From a virus, in IMG/VR virus record IMGVR_UViG_3300030333_006861, positions 1 through 46,136 of that record: a stretch of 46,136 bases of DNA. One strand, 5' to 3'. The notes under the pieces were generated by a model. It had not been told where the DNA came from. It did no database searches and was given only the letters and a program-made list of their open reading frames with translations. Below, one piece after another: positions 36,301 through 42,844 of the stretch. Both the position numbers and the translations under genes were made by a program. The stretch's first letter is position 1, and the number at the start of each line of letters is the position of its first letter.

Positions 36301-39020
36301 ATGATCTCTTAAATAAAGACGGTGGATTCGTATTAGAAAAATATATAAAAATTAACGATACGATTGTTTCATCAAAATATGAAATTAAAGACGGCAAATT
36401 GTTAAAAACCGAAAATCCAGGTGCACCCTATAATGCCCCAGCGTGGGACAAGTTTTTAGCTGCTATACAAACTTATAGCGGAGCATTTAAAGGAGATATG
36501 GATGCAGACCCTATAGATACCTTTTACTCATATAACCAGGGACTGAACACAAAAAGAAAGAAAGCGCTTACAAATTATTGTGCCATTTCAGAGTGGAAAG
36601 AATATATGTCTGATGTTGTCAGTGAAATTGAAAGCGTCAAAGTTGCTGCAGACAAGACATCAAGAACTCTTTTGGATGATGGCGTGATTGACGGTCCTTT
36701 CGGCGGCGGTCCAGTATATAGTCCTCCTCAGAAGACAGGGGATGAATCGATCGCAGAATCATACTCAAATTATTACGTTTTTTATGCCACAACACTTGGA
36801 TATGAAAACTTCTTCGGCGCCGGCCAGTTATCTAATGAGAAAGTTATAGAAGACATAGGATACCCATCCATGTTTCCGTACAATGTACATGTTCTCGGAG
36901 GGAGTTACTTGGATCCCCCCGGCACACCACCCAATGAAGAACAATGGGAGTTAGCTTCCAAACCATCCGCAGGTGTAGTCGACTTAAAATATGTAGTGGA
37001 AAATTGGCTTAAAAGTATCTGGCAAATTGGTGTTCGCGAAATTATTTCTGATATTGCTCCAGAAGGCATAAAAGATCTTGTAGGAACGTATTATAGTGCC
37101 GGCACACCACCACTGATGCCTCCATTTATGAATAATGTAGAAGGGAAAAAGAAGTGGCAACTGCTCGAAATTATACACTTAAAAAATACAAATGAAGCTG
37201 TCAAAACAATTTATGCGGGAAGTCCTAATATATGGGATGATTGGGTACAGAGCCTCAGAAAAAAAGCAGCTAAATATGCTCATGATTGGGTTATATATTC
37301 TCATATATATTCTTATAATGTCGTCGAGGGTGGGAACTCCGGCGAAATCATCGTTCCATTTTTCTATCAGATTAATGAGCTACAGCACCAAGGATCACTG
37401 ATTACTGAGGAGCAGGCAGAATTTGCTGCAAAACAAGCACACTCTTCACAAATTTCTGTCAATGGAGTAAAATTAGTCAAGCAAGGCTTCGATGACGCAA
37501 GTTGGTCACTGGCTAAATCAGTCGCATCCGTTGCAGAACAAGCTGTATTAAATGGGGGATATTTTGATGAATGGTTTGCCGGCAAAGCGGACGCATATCA
37601 AAAATTATATGATCAACAAGTGATAGAATATAAGAATGAACAAGCAGATCTCAAAAAACAACAAGAAATTTTAGAACAGCTTGAAGAAGTTTTTGATATG
37701 AAAGCAAAAGCAGCCCACAAAATTTTAACCCAAGATCCTGTTAGAAACTTCTGGGAAACTCACGGATTCTTCCCAAGCGAAAGCCCTTGGAAGCTTGGAT
37801 TAAGATTGACGTATGTATTGCCACAGGGAGAAGGATATGATGCTGACAAAGTAGATGATATTAAAAAATTGTTTGATAAAGTTGTTAAGGTCGACCCTGA
37901 CAAGGGAGAACTAGAAACTCCTTCTAATCAATATCATTTTTCTTCTGAATTACCTGGACAGCCAACACTGAAAGAAACTATAAAATTATCAGATTCGGTC
38001 GGACACACTAAAGATTTTTATATGTTGCCGATTGCAGAAGTAGAAACAGAATTACCAGAGTTTGCTAAAAATATGACTCTTCCAACTTTTGTTAGTAGCT
38101 TAGATGCTGTCCACGAACAAGCAATACCGGAACTTAAAAGAAAAATATTTAAAGATCCAGAATATAGAGTGATGTTTAATCATGTTATTCCAATTCGTCG
38201 ACTGCTTTCTCTTGTAACACTATATAATGTAATGGGCATCAAATATGATGGTCCCACAAAACGATTGTTTGGATCTACAAAAAACATGTTATTTAAAACA
38301 TACCAAACAGCTCTTGGTTTAGAACCAGAAGTCGTTAAAAAACAAGATCCAACTGCCTTTCCGAAAAATAAACAATCGGACGAAGAACAAGAAGATGATC
38401 TTGCATCATTGATATGGCAACTATTTATTAAGACGCCTCCATTAATCATAAAAGGTGTCGCGGAAATGGCTGATCCCAATATTGTAATTTCAAAAAGTAT
38501 ACATCGTGGAATGCAATTAATTGCAAAAGCAATTCCTGGCAAGCTTACAGGTGATCAGATACAAGATATGAAGCCAGAAACTATTGCGAACCTAGAAGAA
38601 GGTCTTAATAAAGAAGACATTACTGATCAAGAAAAAGAAGCCTTACAAAAACAGCTAGATATAGCAACGGAAGATTATGACAAATCAATTGCTGAAATAA
38701 ACAAAAAGATGGCAAAAACAAAAAAAGACGCTGAAAAGTTTACCAAAGATTTTCCTTTCGTCGCTCTTTCTTTAGGTCTCCTTCCAAGCATGCTCCCATT
38801 TGGAGTAGGTTTTCCACCACCTCCTTTTGGACCAGGCATTGGACCCCCATTGACTCCTTTCGGAGCCGTATATCTAGGATTGGGACTACATAAAGACCCA
38901 CCAGATGATCAAGAAGAAGCAGAAGATCCGAATAAGGCTGCAATGATTGAAAAATGCAAAAAAAGATTAGAAGCAGCAGAAAGTTTAGAAGCTAGTATGA
39001 TTACTGAAGAAGAAACCTAA
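27387..39020 (+). CDS. Giant virion structural protein, 3877 residues
   Basis: A single uninterrupted 11.6 kb frame makes up a quarter of the window. TAGGA precedes ATG 27387 by 6 bases. By eye: residues ~395-495 look SH3-like (LVRVKKHHVGPGGKWHEVEI ... GWIRTSHLL). Residues ~1340-1430 and ~1484-1577 look like peptidoglycan-binding_1 modules (LAIDGIFGPITE; STGEMVKNVQKFL then FKIDGKWGNLTWEA). A Pro-rich hydrophobic segment lies at ~3787-3834 near the C-terminus. Long stretches between are mixed helical with scattered Cys and match nothing I can name, although TPTQLCMCF and QMGALVDPSFC recall large structural proteins of marine T4-like phages. Its place just before gp25 and gp6 homologs suggests a baseplate scaffold. 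A tape-measure role is less likely because long coiled coils dominate those. Confidence 0.75.
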   Translation: MAKFSNFYVEVEGYGGSAYKPDDVGGIDHSAAMLNALANARARAPAEIILTKQSSFLQQTSEEIIKIIKEANASGKNAAEVEDAIKVAGMNLPFHDALGEKLVYKQINFSDKALGKKPNEAAAMVELLKYLEQNKLKFIDLGHEIAGSGKSFKVADLDQEEDADTLKLWESMGILTGTGDPEIVYATTLRFLVQVDKLRDLLMSLTPSVIQKRTAEEFIGEAKDDVTPVWLREPGTETIDSNKLFKPPFFKSITELAKYDVSHVGGMLPEEVLSAWDEGDFSTEKADQAAIDAGISDFRRSLYTPLTEATHMVATPITLLGKTALDNALKHVGATVKQTSDIFDRLKESTLQNPSPTKFYSPVEGNGEPKELHALLRGTNLPGLPTAYYPDTTLGSTAQFTLVRVKKHHVGPGGKWHEVEIVATNNKKIRDLTDQLIIEAESEISKAQELIGSAKTNEEKAKIQTSLDEKQHGYAKTLFTGWIRTSHLLLLDTPKNKFLRSIGIGIKRLTTDSDLRYDGTPVSKLDIWHKRKINVPVLAKNIAEPWKSMYEIPIQLPHKAFTMWTKAEAAAMIRRIKRYRRAKKIIARLKKEHATSRLGVDPNAPGYKLKGNVSLDDKYGPDGKIKGGVTKEEAKFLEQMKLLKNKKKKYGFATVVDKVHEGYDAKVGAVHTIEYYEGGDAEKFGSVGVDSSSLEYVGKVSDAGTGAEIGMTYRRRRLADRTFFEISEPKKPRTPSLRQLRKNPNFKKERIRASMIRGIALALDFYNKDIERIFINTKYYETNKETLSKGKDKWPDRGMILKIVAKELYDAGLSEPVSNNMWHKPKKKKLRILCRIPANVFDGYPLKTTEFEFDPPFIPAKKNLIPTPMYGGPSPVTDLKTHYTFTQTYKWFEKNVIGIQETARTEFEPDKQIEVNSNLKRVLKYYDSKHKKSGKKVLFPSFMAGPLSLRREAHALELWKYSFRDFLNRNDFDFRNPPCTDDGQPKPKGSDGVPSPQNPKAESVIELGFNKSYQLLYVMFNGQPIRIGINYFREKTIMGHPRINALIHASPKILEDYAGDPSKRMPWTKWVLTYIHPRGEAIIRPSKRELEPKPPPKLKKKPLSHKELERQQKLLQNMKDRDDKVKKAKKKKFSVLDNTIKNMDKLSNKINNFESAYTEILNRYGLDQLAKTLAVCLVEKAGDPEELLINMALNPITAVLEENQKRIEESAEKNKTLKKITNILDLIPFECTVKVLGDICTLEYKKETDVPPQVIPGLINSDDRFKKAGDLKKALAAPGEQPAYGTPADAKTIVAIRPETAYAGVYKDDGEGDQNPDIATDKQWNLKDTSWKPYPFPDDFKNSVKLVKEWQTYLANDVIEYSRALYPDKMDGYFLPGSWEIDTGYDGGGDGSMLPIFKDPLIGNLWSKPKENEPSVFNLAIDGIFGPITERLTMWEPDILSDKPTGDPWLTKAVYDKRLKLVSDWKQKKQEAAEAAAGDELVVGPGSTGEMVKNVQKFLTITAPMLLGPASKIPHYIARGNDQGDEVIPLSGVYQKKDGKWYIQSRKKHGKKGKFKLKEERFKIDGKWGNLTWEAFWNFAMAASIQSQKEGISNFKWKTVYDDVVKRMVSKGATEQDLVSLDTWYAFVFSKGYTGFSQDYGLSKNTYDILMDELNRYLKLKASGDVSAKLGLKRPQHVLMHSPTAPPGYYCKSVNPGPCDRIYEKLMKATHRMGVLARKEFTPVKETDDRDPEGIGEATSIPHLLNVIEKLEVEYQACASRVGFITIQGEADGEPLSVFFQGTEQEIEEKLNELARKQIRVMSAETSRTPDGKVGVAGNPNEPNPGLNAEQKAKIDARIEELRQQGIKNTPKTSGEADKCKTHRQALHDALHLSYGNNPGALDPTKMTPTHLWPGMGFTEFEQSLGDENAAKFREARIKAMTQYMSCIESQVVDVRMKLNDMAPTQYQTMGDVVPFPQDIRQLAMQLKVHQKFPDNVKFSNSGRIWRSCKTHCEEDAIKILESFIDILGIPPETRALLGTIAASAAMSMGVISKTSYPKIPSISLPKGTFKTEPYDPDGGIHKEFKNMAKKYLNEIIKQTVKQLIESVKQACDETKEDKEDTGLTKFGDLVDPPFNPRDNDGVQERLNSLQNMMNDWNLPIQVHSKNMTDDNAIEDPIDLEEMIDGVADILTPTQLCMCFDGNVSPIMSTELRDYFIEFYPILADAWITDEDMIEFFRQMGALVDPSFCEAVEEGYYVTKVPNPDECMADLIIEEKRKSMKEDGLEPEEIEAAIKQEQEDIVDAIAEAAKIADDPDGALAPTAASAAQKCKEYANMVNDSPGVNSMLRNALEMTLEPVEDFYQRDIKFFVPSLILGKDMASDTATIDVESDIVAAFTGSIDLENPPDVDVNAEMAKGMAKMTQNNAEQSASSEESSKVAKMMETEDNPDFWDLYNAIAEHPTVDGMPNLDLGSNSDLMEIQNNGTDKQKEMLTGGHILALLNSGDFRREDKLKSKISEVTGLSEKRPKFGKVTPQNVTIPNIRVAKELYQSLRNPKINWMSDTEGELFSIDLGTRKEKIGYFVHDLDQTRDNYQITIFNSKGNSRRKYEDTTHVYGYVEEYMKSSGISLDLESSQKSVVKNYITKALRRFSKKGLPYEEDNYIIEFEDAGESGHEAVREIYRNMNITTLRRLMKEVSSSPLFMKNDLQRLNLSPSVEAAVDDCNIPLAKLGVEKVPNLLNVDEEIEEAIEDYKKRELDKCDNLPFNDDRQSLNEVIEETTLRMLCKTFIIETLLKTVFSLSQFSAEDCLSDDFIVDFIADNFAQAARKHGVYKNILETAHRMVVNTRHSLYYEEPEIVPPKVGSSKKSPKVKNPLGTTKIPNAKTKKQALSNLLSAQVEEVGSEFFKMLTSVVDVNEIDTMKEDGLLEQLTIPEIIDVTPYNKIEESNDKSYISYENMSNRFYKTVEKRPMGMPKKTFEEWESKKGRPLEVYDLLNKDGGFVLEKYIKINDTIVSSKYEIKDGKLLKTENPGAPYNAPAWDKFLAAIQTYSGAFKGDMDADPIDTFYSYNQGLNTKRKKALTNYCAISEWKEYMSDVVSEIESVKVAADKTSRTLLDDGVIDGPFGGGPVYSPPQKTGDESIAESYSNYYVFYATTLGYENFFGAGQLSNEKVIEDIGYPSMFPYNVHVLGGSYLDPPGTPPNEEQWELASKPSAGVVDLKYVVENWLKSIWQIGVREIISDIAPEGIKDLVGTYYSAGTPPLMPPFMNNVEGKKKWQLLEIIHLKNTNEAVKTIYAGSPNIWDDWVQSLRKKAAKYAHDWVIYSHIYSYNVVEGGNSGEIIVPFFYQINELQHQGSLITEEQAEFAAKQAHSSQISVNGVKLVKQGFDDASWSLAKSVASVAEQAVLNGGYFDEWFAGKADAYQKLYDQQVIEYKNEQADLKKQQEILEQLEEVFDMKAKAAHKILTQDPVRNFWETHGFFPSESPWKLGLRLTYVLPQGEGYDADKVDDIKKLFDKVVKVDPDKGELETPSNQYHFSSELPGQPTLKETIKLSDSVGHTKDFYMLPIAEVETELPEFAKNMTLPTFVSSLDAVHEQAIPELKRKIFKDPEYRVMFNHVIPIRRLLSLVTLYNVMGIKYDGPTKRLFGSTKNMLFKTYQTALGLEPEVVKKQDPTAFPKNKQSDEEQEDDLASLIWQLFIKTPPLIIKGVAEMADPNIVISKSIHRGMQLIAKAIPGKLTGDQIQDMKPETIANLEEGLNKEDITDQEKEALQKQLDIATEDYDKSIAEINKKMAKTKKDAEKFTKDFPFVALSLGLLPSMLPFGVGFPPPPFGPGIGPPLTPFGAVYLGLGLHKDPPDDQEEAEDPNKAAMIEKCKKRLEAAESLEASMITEEET
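29371..29520 (+). other. GC-rich patch inside the giant gene
   Basis: By hand count 86 of these 150 bases are G or C (57%), against roughly 35-40% in flanking sequence. The reading frame continues through it and encodes a Gly/Asp/Ser/Val-rich, probably beta-structured stretch starting near residue 662. Confidence 0.7.
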
Positions 39021-39045
39021 TTAATATATGATAGAGGAATAACAA

Positions 39046-39438
39046 ATGCCAGGATTTTCCCCAAAATTACCACTTCAACTAGATAATCTTGATGGGATTG
39101 GACTCAACACGACGTTCGAAGAAGTAGTAAAACAAAATATAAAAATGCTCTTGCTTACAATTCCAGGCGAGAAAGTCATGGATCCAGAATTCGGAGTTGG
39201 TCTCCACACATATTTGTTCGAACCCAGCATACCTTTTACATATGACGCGATTGAACAAAAGATATCTGAGCAACTAGAATATTATTATCCTTTTGTTCAA
39301 CTTAAGGAGCTTAATATTAATGAGAATAGCGATCAACAAAACAAGCCAAATTCACTTTCTATTGAAATAAGGTATGTAATTACAGCAAACTCTTTGGAAG
39401 ATATATTAGAGATTGTTTTAGATATTCCGGAATTTTAA
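39046..39438 (+). CDS. Baseplate wedge protein, gp25/W-like
   Basis: The product has 130 residues, the normal size for the family. The core segments are readable: a Gly-Leu start (LPLQLDNLDGIGL), VVKQNIKMLLLTIPGEKVMDPEFGVGL and YLFEP, then a helix (AIEQKISEQL) and beta strands. The PGE-(R/K)-x-x-x-PxFGxG element is the family's signature. gp25-type proteins join sheath, wedge and tube ends and are conserved in all contractile systems, including type VI secretion (TssE). AGAGGA precedes the ATG. It is followed by the gp6-like gene, the classical order. Confidence 0.9.
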   Translation: MPGFSPKLPLQLDNLDGIGLNTTFEEVVKQNIKMLLLTIPGEKVMDPEFGVGLHTYLFEPSIPFTYDAIEQKISEQLEYYYPFVQLKELNINENSDQQNKPNSLSIEIRYVITANSLEDILEIVLDIPEF

Positions 39439-39477
39439 AATTAAACTAGTTACTTACATTGATGAGGTGTCTCAAAT

Positions 39478-41268
39478 ATGGTAAAAAAATTCGTCCCAAT
39501 TAAATATACAAATAGAGACTATAATTCTATTAAAACAGCCTTGGTCGAGCATGCCCGCAGATATTATCCGCAAACAATGCAAGATTTTAACGAGGCATCA
39601 TTCGGTGCTTTGATGTTAGATACGGTAGCATATGTTGGCGACGTGTTATCTTTTTACTTAGATTATCAAGCAAATGAGAGTTATTTAGATACTGCTCTTG
39701 AATATGCAAATATTGTAAAAATTTCCAAACAAATGGGATACAAGCTAAAAGGTTCTGCGTCTGCAACGGGTATTGTCACATTATTCGTTGTGGTTCCTGC
39801 TGCCTCAACCGGCGGAGGACCAGACATGGATTATGTGCCTACTTTAAAGAGAGGCACTCAGTTTGCAAATAGTGCCGGCAACCAATATCTACTAGTCGAA
39901 GACGTTAATTTTTCAGATTCTGACAATGAAGTTGTCGTCGCTCGTGTTGATTCAGATGGGACTCCATTGCAGTATGCAATAAAGTCATATGGAAGGGTTA
40001 TATCTGGAGACCTTGCAGAAGATGTTATAGAAATTGGAGCCTTTGAAAAACTTCGAAGGGTACCATTGAATTCTGATTTCATTACAGATGTTATTTCTGT
40101 TGTTGATGCCGAAGGTCATGAATATTATGAAGTAGAATATCTATCACAAGACACAATTTATAAAGAATACAGAAATCAAAACTTTGTTCAGAACGGCCCA
40201 AAATCGATTTTAAAACCGTTTCCTGTACCAAGAAGGTTTACTGTAGAGAGAGATGGCGATATCACATATTTACAATTTGGATATGGATCCGAATCTAGTC
40301 TGACTGATGACCCAATAAAAAAGGCTAGCGAAGTGATATTACAATATCACGGCAAAGATTATTCAACGGATCAACAATTCGATCCTTCGAATTTAAGATC
40401 AACAGATAAGCTCGGAGTAGGACCATCGCTTACAACATTGAAGGTTACTTATTTAACAAATACAGCACAGTCAGTATCTGCTCCTGTGAATACAATAAAT
40501 GATGTCACCAATCCAATAGTAGACATTCCAAGCAACAACGTTACACCTACCATTTTGGCAGAAGTTATCGCTTCTATAGAGGTTACAAATGAAGAACCGA
40601 TAATTGGAGATGTAACAGAACCAACAGCTGATGAAGTTCGGCGTCATGCGATGGATGTTTATGCTAGTCAAAATAGAGCAGTCACTTCTCAAGATTATGT
40701 AAGTTTGGTTTACAGAATGCCGCCAACGTTTGGATCAATAAAGAGATGTGCAGTTTCGCAAGATTTGGATTCATTAAAGAGAAATTTAAATTTATATGTA
40801 ATGTCAGAATCAACATTAACAGGAAAACTAGTGAAGACGAATAGCGTTACAAAACAAAATTTAAAAAATTGGTTGAGTCAATATAAAATGGTTAACGATA
40901 CAATTGATATTGTTGATGCGAACATTATAAATATTGGAATAGAGTTAGAATTAATGGCGGACTTAAGTTACAATAAATACTCTGTGCTTGAATTGGCTAA
41001 AAGAGAAATAAGTTTACATTTTGGAAATAAACCAGAAGTGGGAGAATTTCTATACATTACGGATATTTATAATTTGCTTAAAAACACACAAGGAATTCTT
41101 GATGTTATAGATGTAAAAATAGTTACAATGACAGGTGATAATTATTCTGATTATACAATCGATATTGACGATCACATGTCTGCGGATGGAAGAATATTGC
41201 ACATTCCCGAAGATGCAATATATGAATTAAAATTTCCAAGAACGGATATTAAAGGAACTATCAAATAA
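39478..41268 (+). CDS. Baseplate wedge protein, gp6/baseplate-J-like
   Basis: The product has 596 residues. The N-terminus (YTNRDYNSIKTALVEHAR, then DFNEASFGALMLDTVAYVGDVLSFYLD) is characteristic of T4 gp6-type proteins. A middle beta region and a C-terminal baseplate-J core follow (PTADEVRRHAMDVYASQNRAVT, SQDYVSLVYRMP). gp6 forms the inner ring that holds the wedges. GAGGTG (39463-39468) lies 9 bases before ATG 39478. The stop overlaps the next start (TAATG). Confidence 0.88.
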   Translation: MVKKFVPIKYTNRDYNSIKTALVEHARRYYPQTMQDFNEASFGALMLDTVAYVGDVLSFYLDYQANESYLDTALEYANIVKISKQMGYKLKGSASATGIVTLFVVVPAASTGGGPDMDYVPTLKRGTQFANSAGNQYLLVEDVNFSDSDNEVVVARVDSDGTPLQYAIKSYGRVISGDLAEDVIEIGAFEKLRRVPLNSDFITDVISVVDAEGHEYYEVEYLSQDTIYKEYRNQNFVQNGPKSILKPFPVPRRFTVERDGDITYLQFGYGSESSLTDDPIKKASEVILQYHGKDYSTDQQFDPSNLRSTDKLGVGPSLTTLKVTYLTNTAQSVSAPVNTINDVTNPIVDIPSNNVTPTILAEVIASIEVTNEEPIIGDVTEPTADEVRRHAMDVYASQNRAVTSQDYVSLVYRMPPTFGSIKRCAVSQDLDSLKRNLNLYVMSESTLTGKLVKTNSVTKQNLKNWLSQYKMVNDTIDIVDANIINIGIELELMADLSYNKYSVLELAKREISLHFGNKPEVGEFLYITDIYNLLKNTQGILDVIDVKIVTMTGDNYSDYTIDIDDHMSADGRILHIPEDAIYELKFPRTDIKGTIK

Positions 41269-42842
41269 TGTCTATTAAAAGATACTACGCAGACAAAGAC
41301 TCCACTATCTCCAATGCTCTAAAAGCAAATCTAACAACCAGAGCAACCGGATCTAATATGGGTGATGCTGATATATTGGAGGTATTTTCAATATATGGAC
41401 AGTCTACAACTTCTTCCGTTGAACTTTCAAGGGTTTTATTAGAATTCCCAGTTGAAGGCACTGATGTTGGAGAAATCAAAGGAGACCGACAAGCAGGGAC
41501 TATACCCGCTAGCGGCAGTGTTAGTTTTTATTTGAAACTATATAATGCAAAACATTCACAAACTCTGCCTGTGGAACCAAAATTTAATATCGCAGCGCTT
41601 TCCCAATCTTGGTCGGAAGGTACCGGCTTAGATATGGAAGAATATAAACACGAAGGAACGTGCAATTGGCTAGAGAGAACAGAGGCTACTGCTTGGGATG
41701 AGCCAGGTGGTTTATTCCATACGGCAGCATATTCTGCAGGAAACAATCTTCCACTTTATGATACTACATTAACAAATGGGCATGATGATATAGAAGTAGA
41801 AATAACATCAATGGTTGAGGAATGGATCGCCGGCACCAAGCCCAATTATGGTTTGGCTGTCTATTTCACCGCCAGCCAAGAAGCATATAATTCAAACTCT
41901 TCTGGTCTTAACAACTATACCTCAACAGGTCTTCTTCATAATTTGGAAGGACCAAGAGAATCATATTATACCAAAAAGTTCTTTGGAAGAGGTTCAGAGT
42001 TTTTCTTTAAAAGACCAATAATCGAAGCTAGATGGGATTCCTCTCTAAAAGACGACAGAGGAAACTTTTATTACAGCAGCTCTCTGGCAGACGGACCTTC
42101 TAATTTAAATACTTTATATTTGTACAATTATGTAAGAGGAGAACTTCAGAATATACCCGCTTTAGCAGCGGATAATTATATCTATGTACAGATTTTTTCA
42201 GGCTCAGATGATAACACTGCGCCGACCGGATCCGCTGTTAACCTTTGTCCTGTTAAGCAAGGCTCTTTGTGGACAACTGCAGAAAACAATTTAACATATG
42301 TAACTGGAGGACTTCATGAAACAGGAATATATACTGCGTCTGTGTGTTTAACCTCCTCGCCAACACCGTTGACTAAAATATTTGATGTATGGCAAACAGC
42401 GAACGGTTTACAGTTACACACTGGATCTGTACTACCAAACAGCTTAGCGTTAAATTCTGATTATCCAATTCCAAAATATTACTCAAATATAAGTAACTTA
42501 AAGCCATCTTATGACTCTAGTGAAAAGGCAAGATTTAGACTATACACTCGCGATGAAAATTGGAATCCAACAATTTATACTGTTGCAAAATCAGCTGCCG
42601 AATCGAACGTTGTAGAGAGTGCTTATTATAAAGTTTTTAGGGTTGTTGATAATTTAGAGGTTATACCATATGGTACTGGTAGCGATAATCATACAAAATT
42701 ATCACACGATATATCAGGAAATTATTTTGATTTAGATATGTCGATGCTAGACTCTGACTACATGTATGGAATTAAATTTGTTTATAAAATTAATAGTGAA
42801 TATAAAGAGCAGCCCGAAATATTTAAATTTAGAGTAGACTAA
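41268..42842 (+). CDS. DNRLRE-like virion protein
   Basis: The product has 524 residues. The first ~220 fit the DNRLRE pattern: an opening RYYADKDSTISNA, then SRVLLEFPVEG, SVSFYLKLYNA, a SQSWSEGTG loop, and a closing ITSMVEEWIAGTKPNYGLAVYF. This beta-sandwich is known from large surface proteins and binds or presents carbohydrate. The C-terminal ~250 residues are further beta-rich domains without a name (YIYVQIFSGSDDN; GIYTASVCLTSS). Located between the gp6-like and LamG genes, it is probably a peripheral baseplate protein or fibre adaptor. Confidence 0.7.
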   Translation: MSIKRYYADKDSTISNALKANLTTRATGSNMGDADILEVFSIYGQSTTSSVELSRVLLEFPVEGTDVGEIKGDRQAGTIPASGSVSFYLKLYNAKHSQTLPVEPKFNIAALSQSWSEGTGLDMEEYKHEGTCNWLERTEATAWDEPGGLFHTAAYSAGNNLPLYDTTLTNGHDDIEVEITSMVEEWIAGTKPNYGLAVYFTASQEAYNSNSSGLNNYTSTGLLHNLEGPRESYYTKKFFGRGSEFFFKRPIIEARWDSSLKDDRGNFYYSSSLADGPSNLNTLYLYNYVRGELQNIPALAADNYIYVQIFSGSDDNTAPTGSAVNLCPVKQGSLWTTAENNLTYVTGGLHETGIYTASVCLTSSPTPLTKIFDVWQTANGLQLHTGSVLPNSLALNSDYPIPKYYSNISNLKPSYDSSEKARFRLYTRDENWNPTIYTVAKSAAESNVVESAYYKVFRVVDNLEVIPYGTGSDNHTKLSHDISGNYFDLDMSMLDSDYMYGIKFVYKINSEYKEQPEIFKFRVD

Positions 42843-42844
42843 AA

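Noticed and set aside
27387-39020. Giant protein as tail tape measure
   Set aside because: It lies next to gp25/gp6 homologs rather than tube and chaperone genes, and lacks the long coiled-coil character of tape measures; still not excluded.
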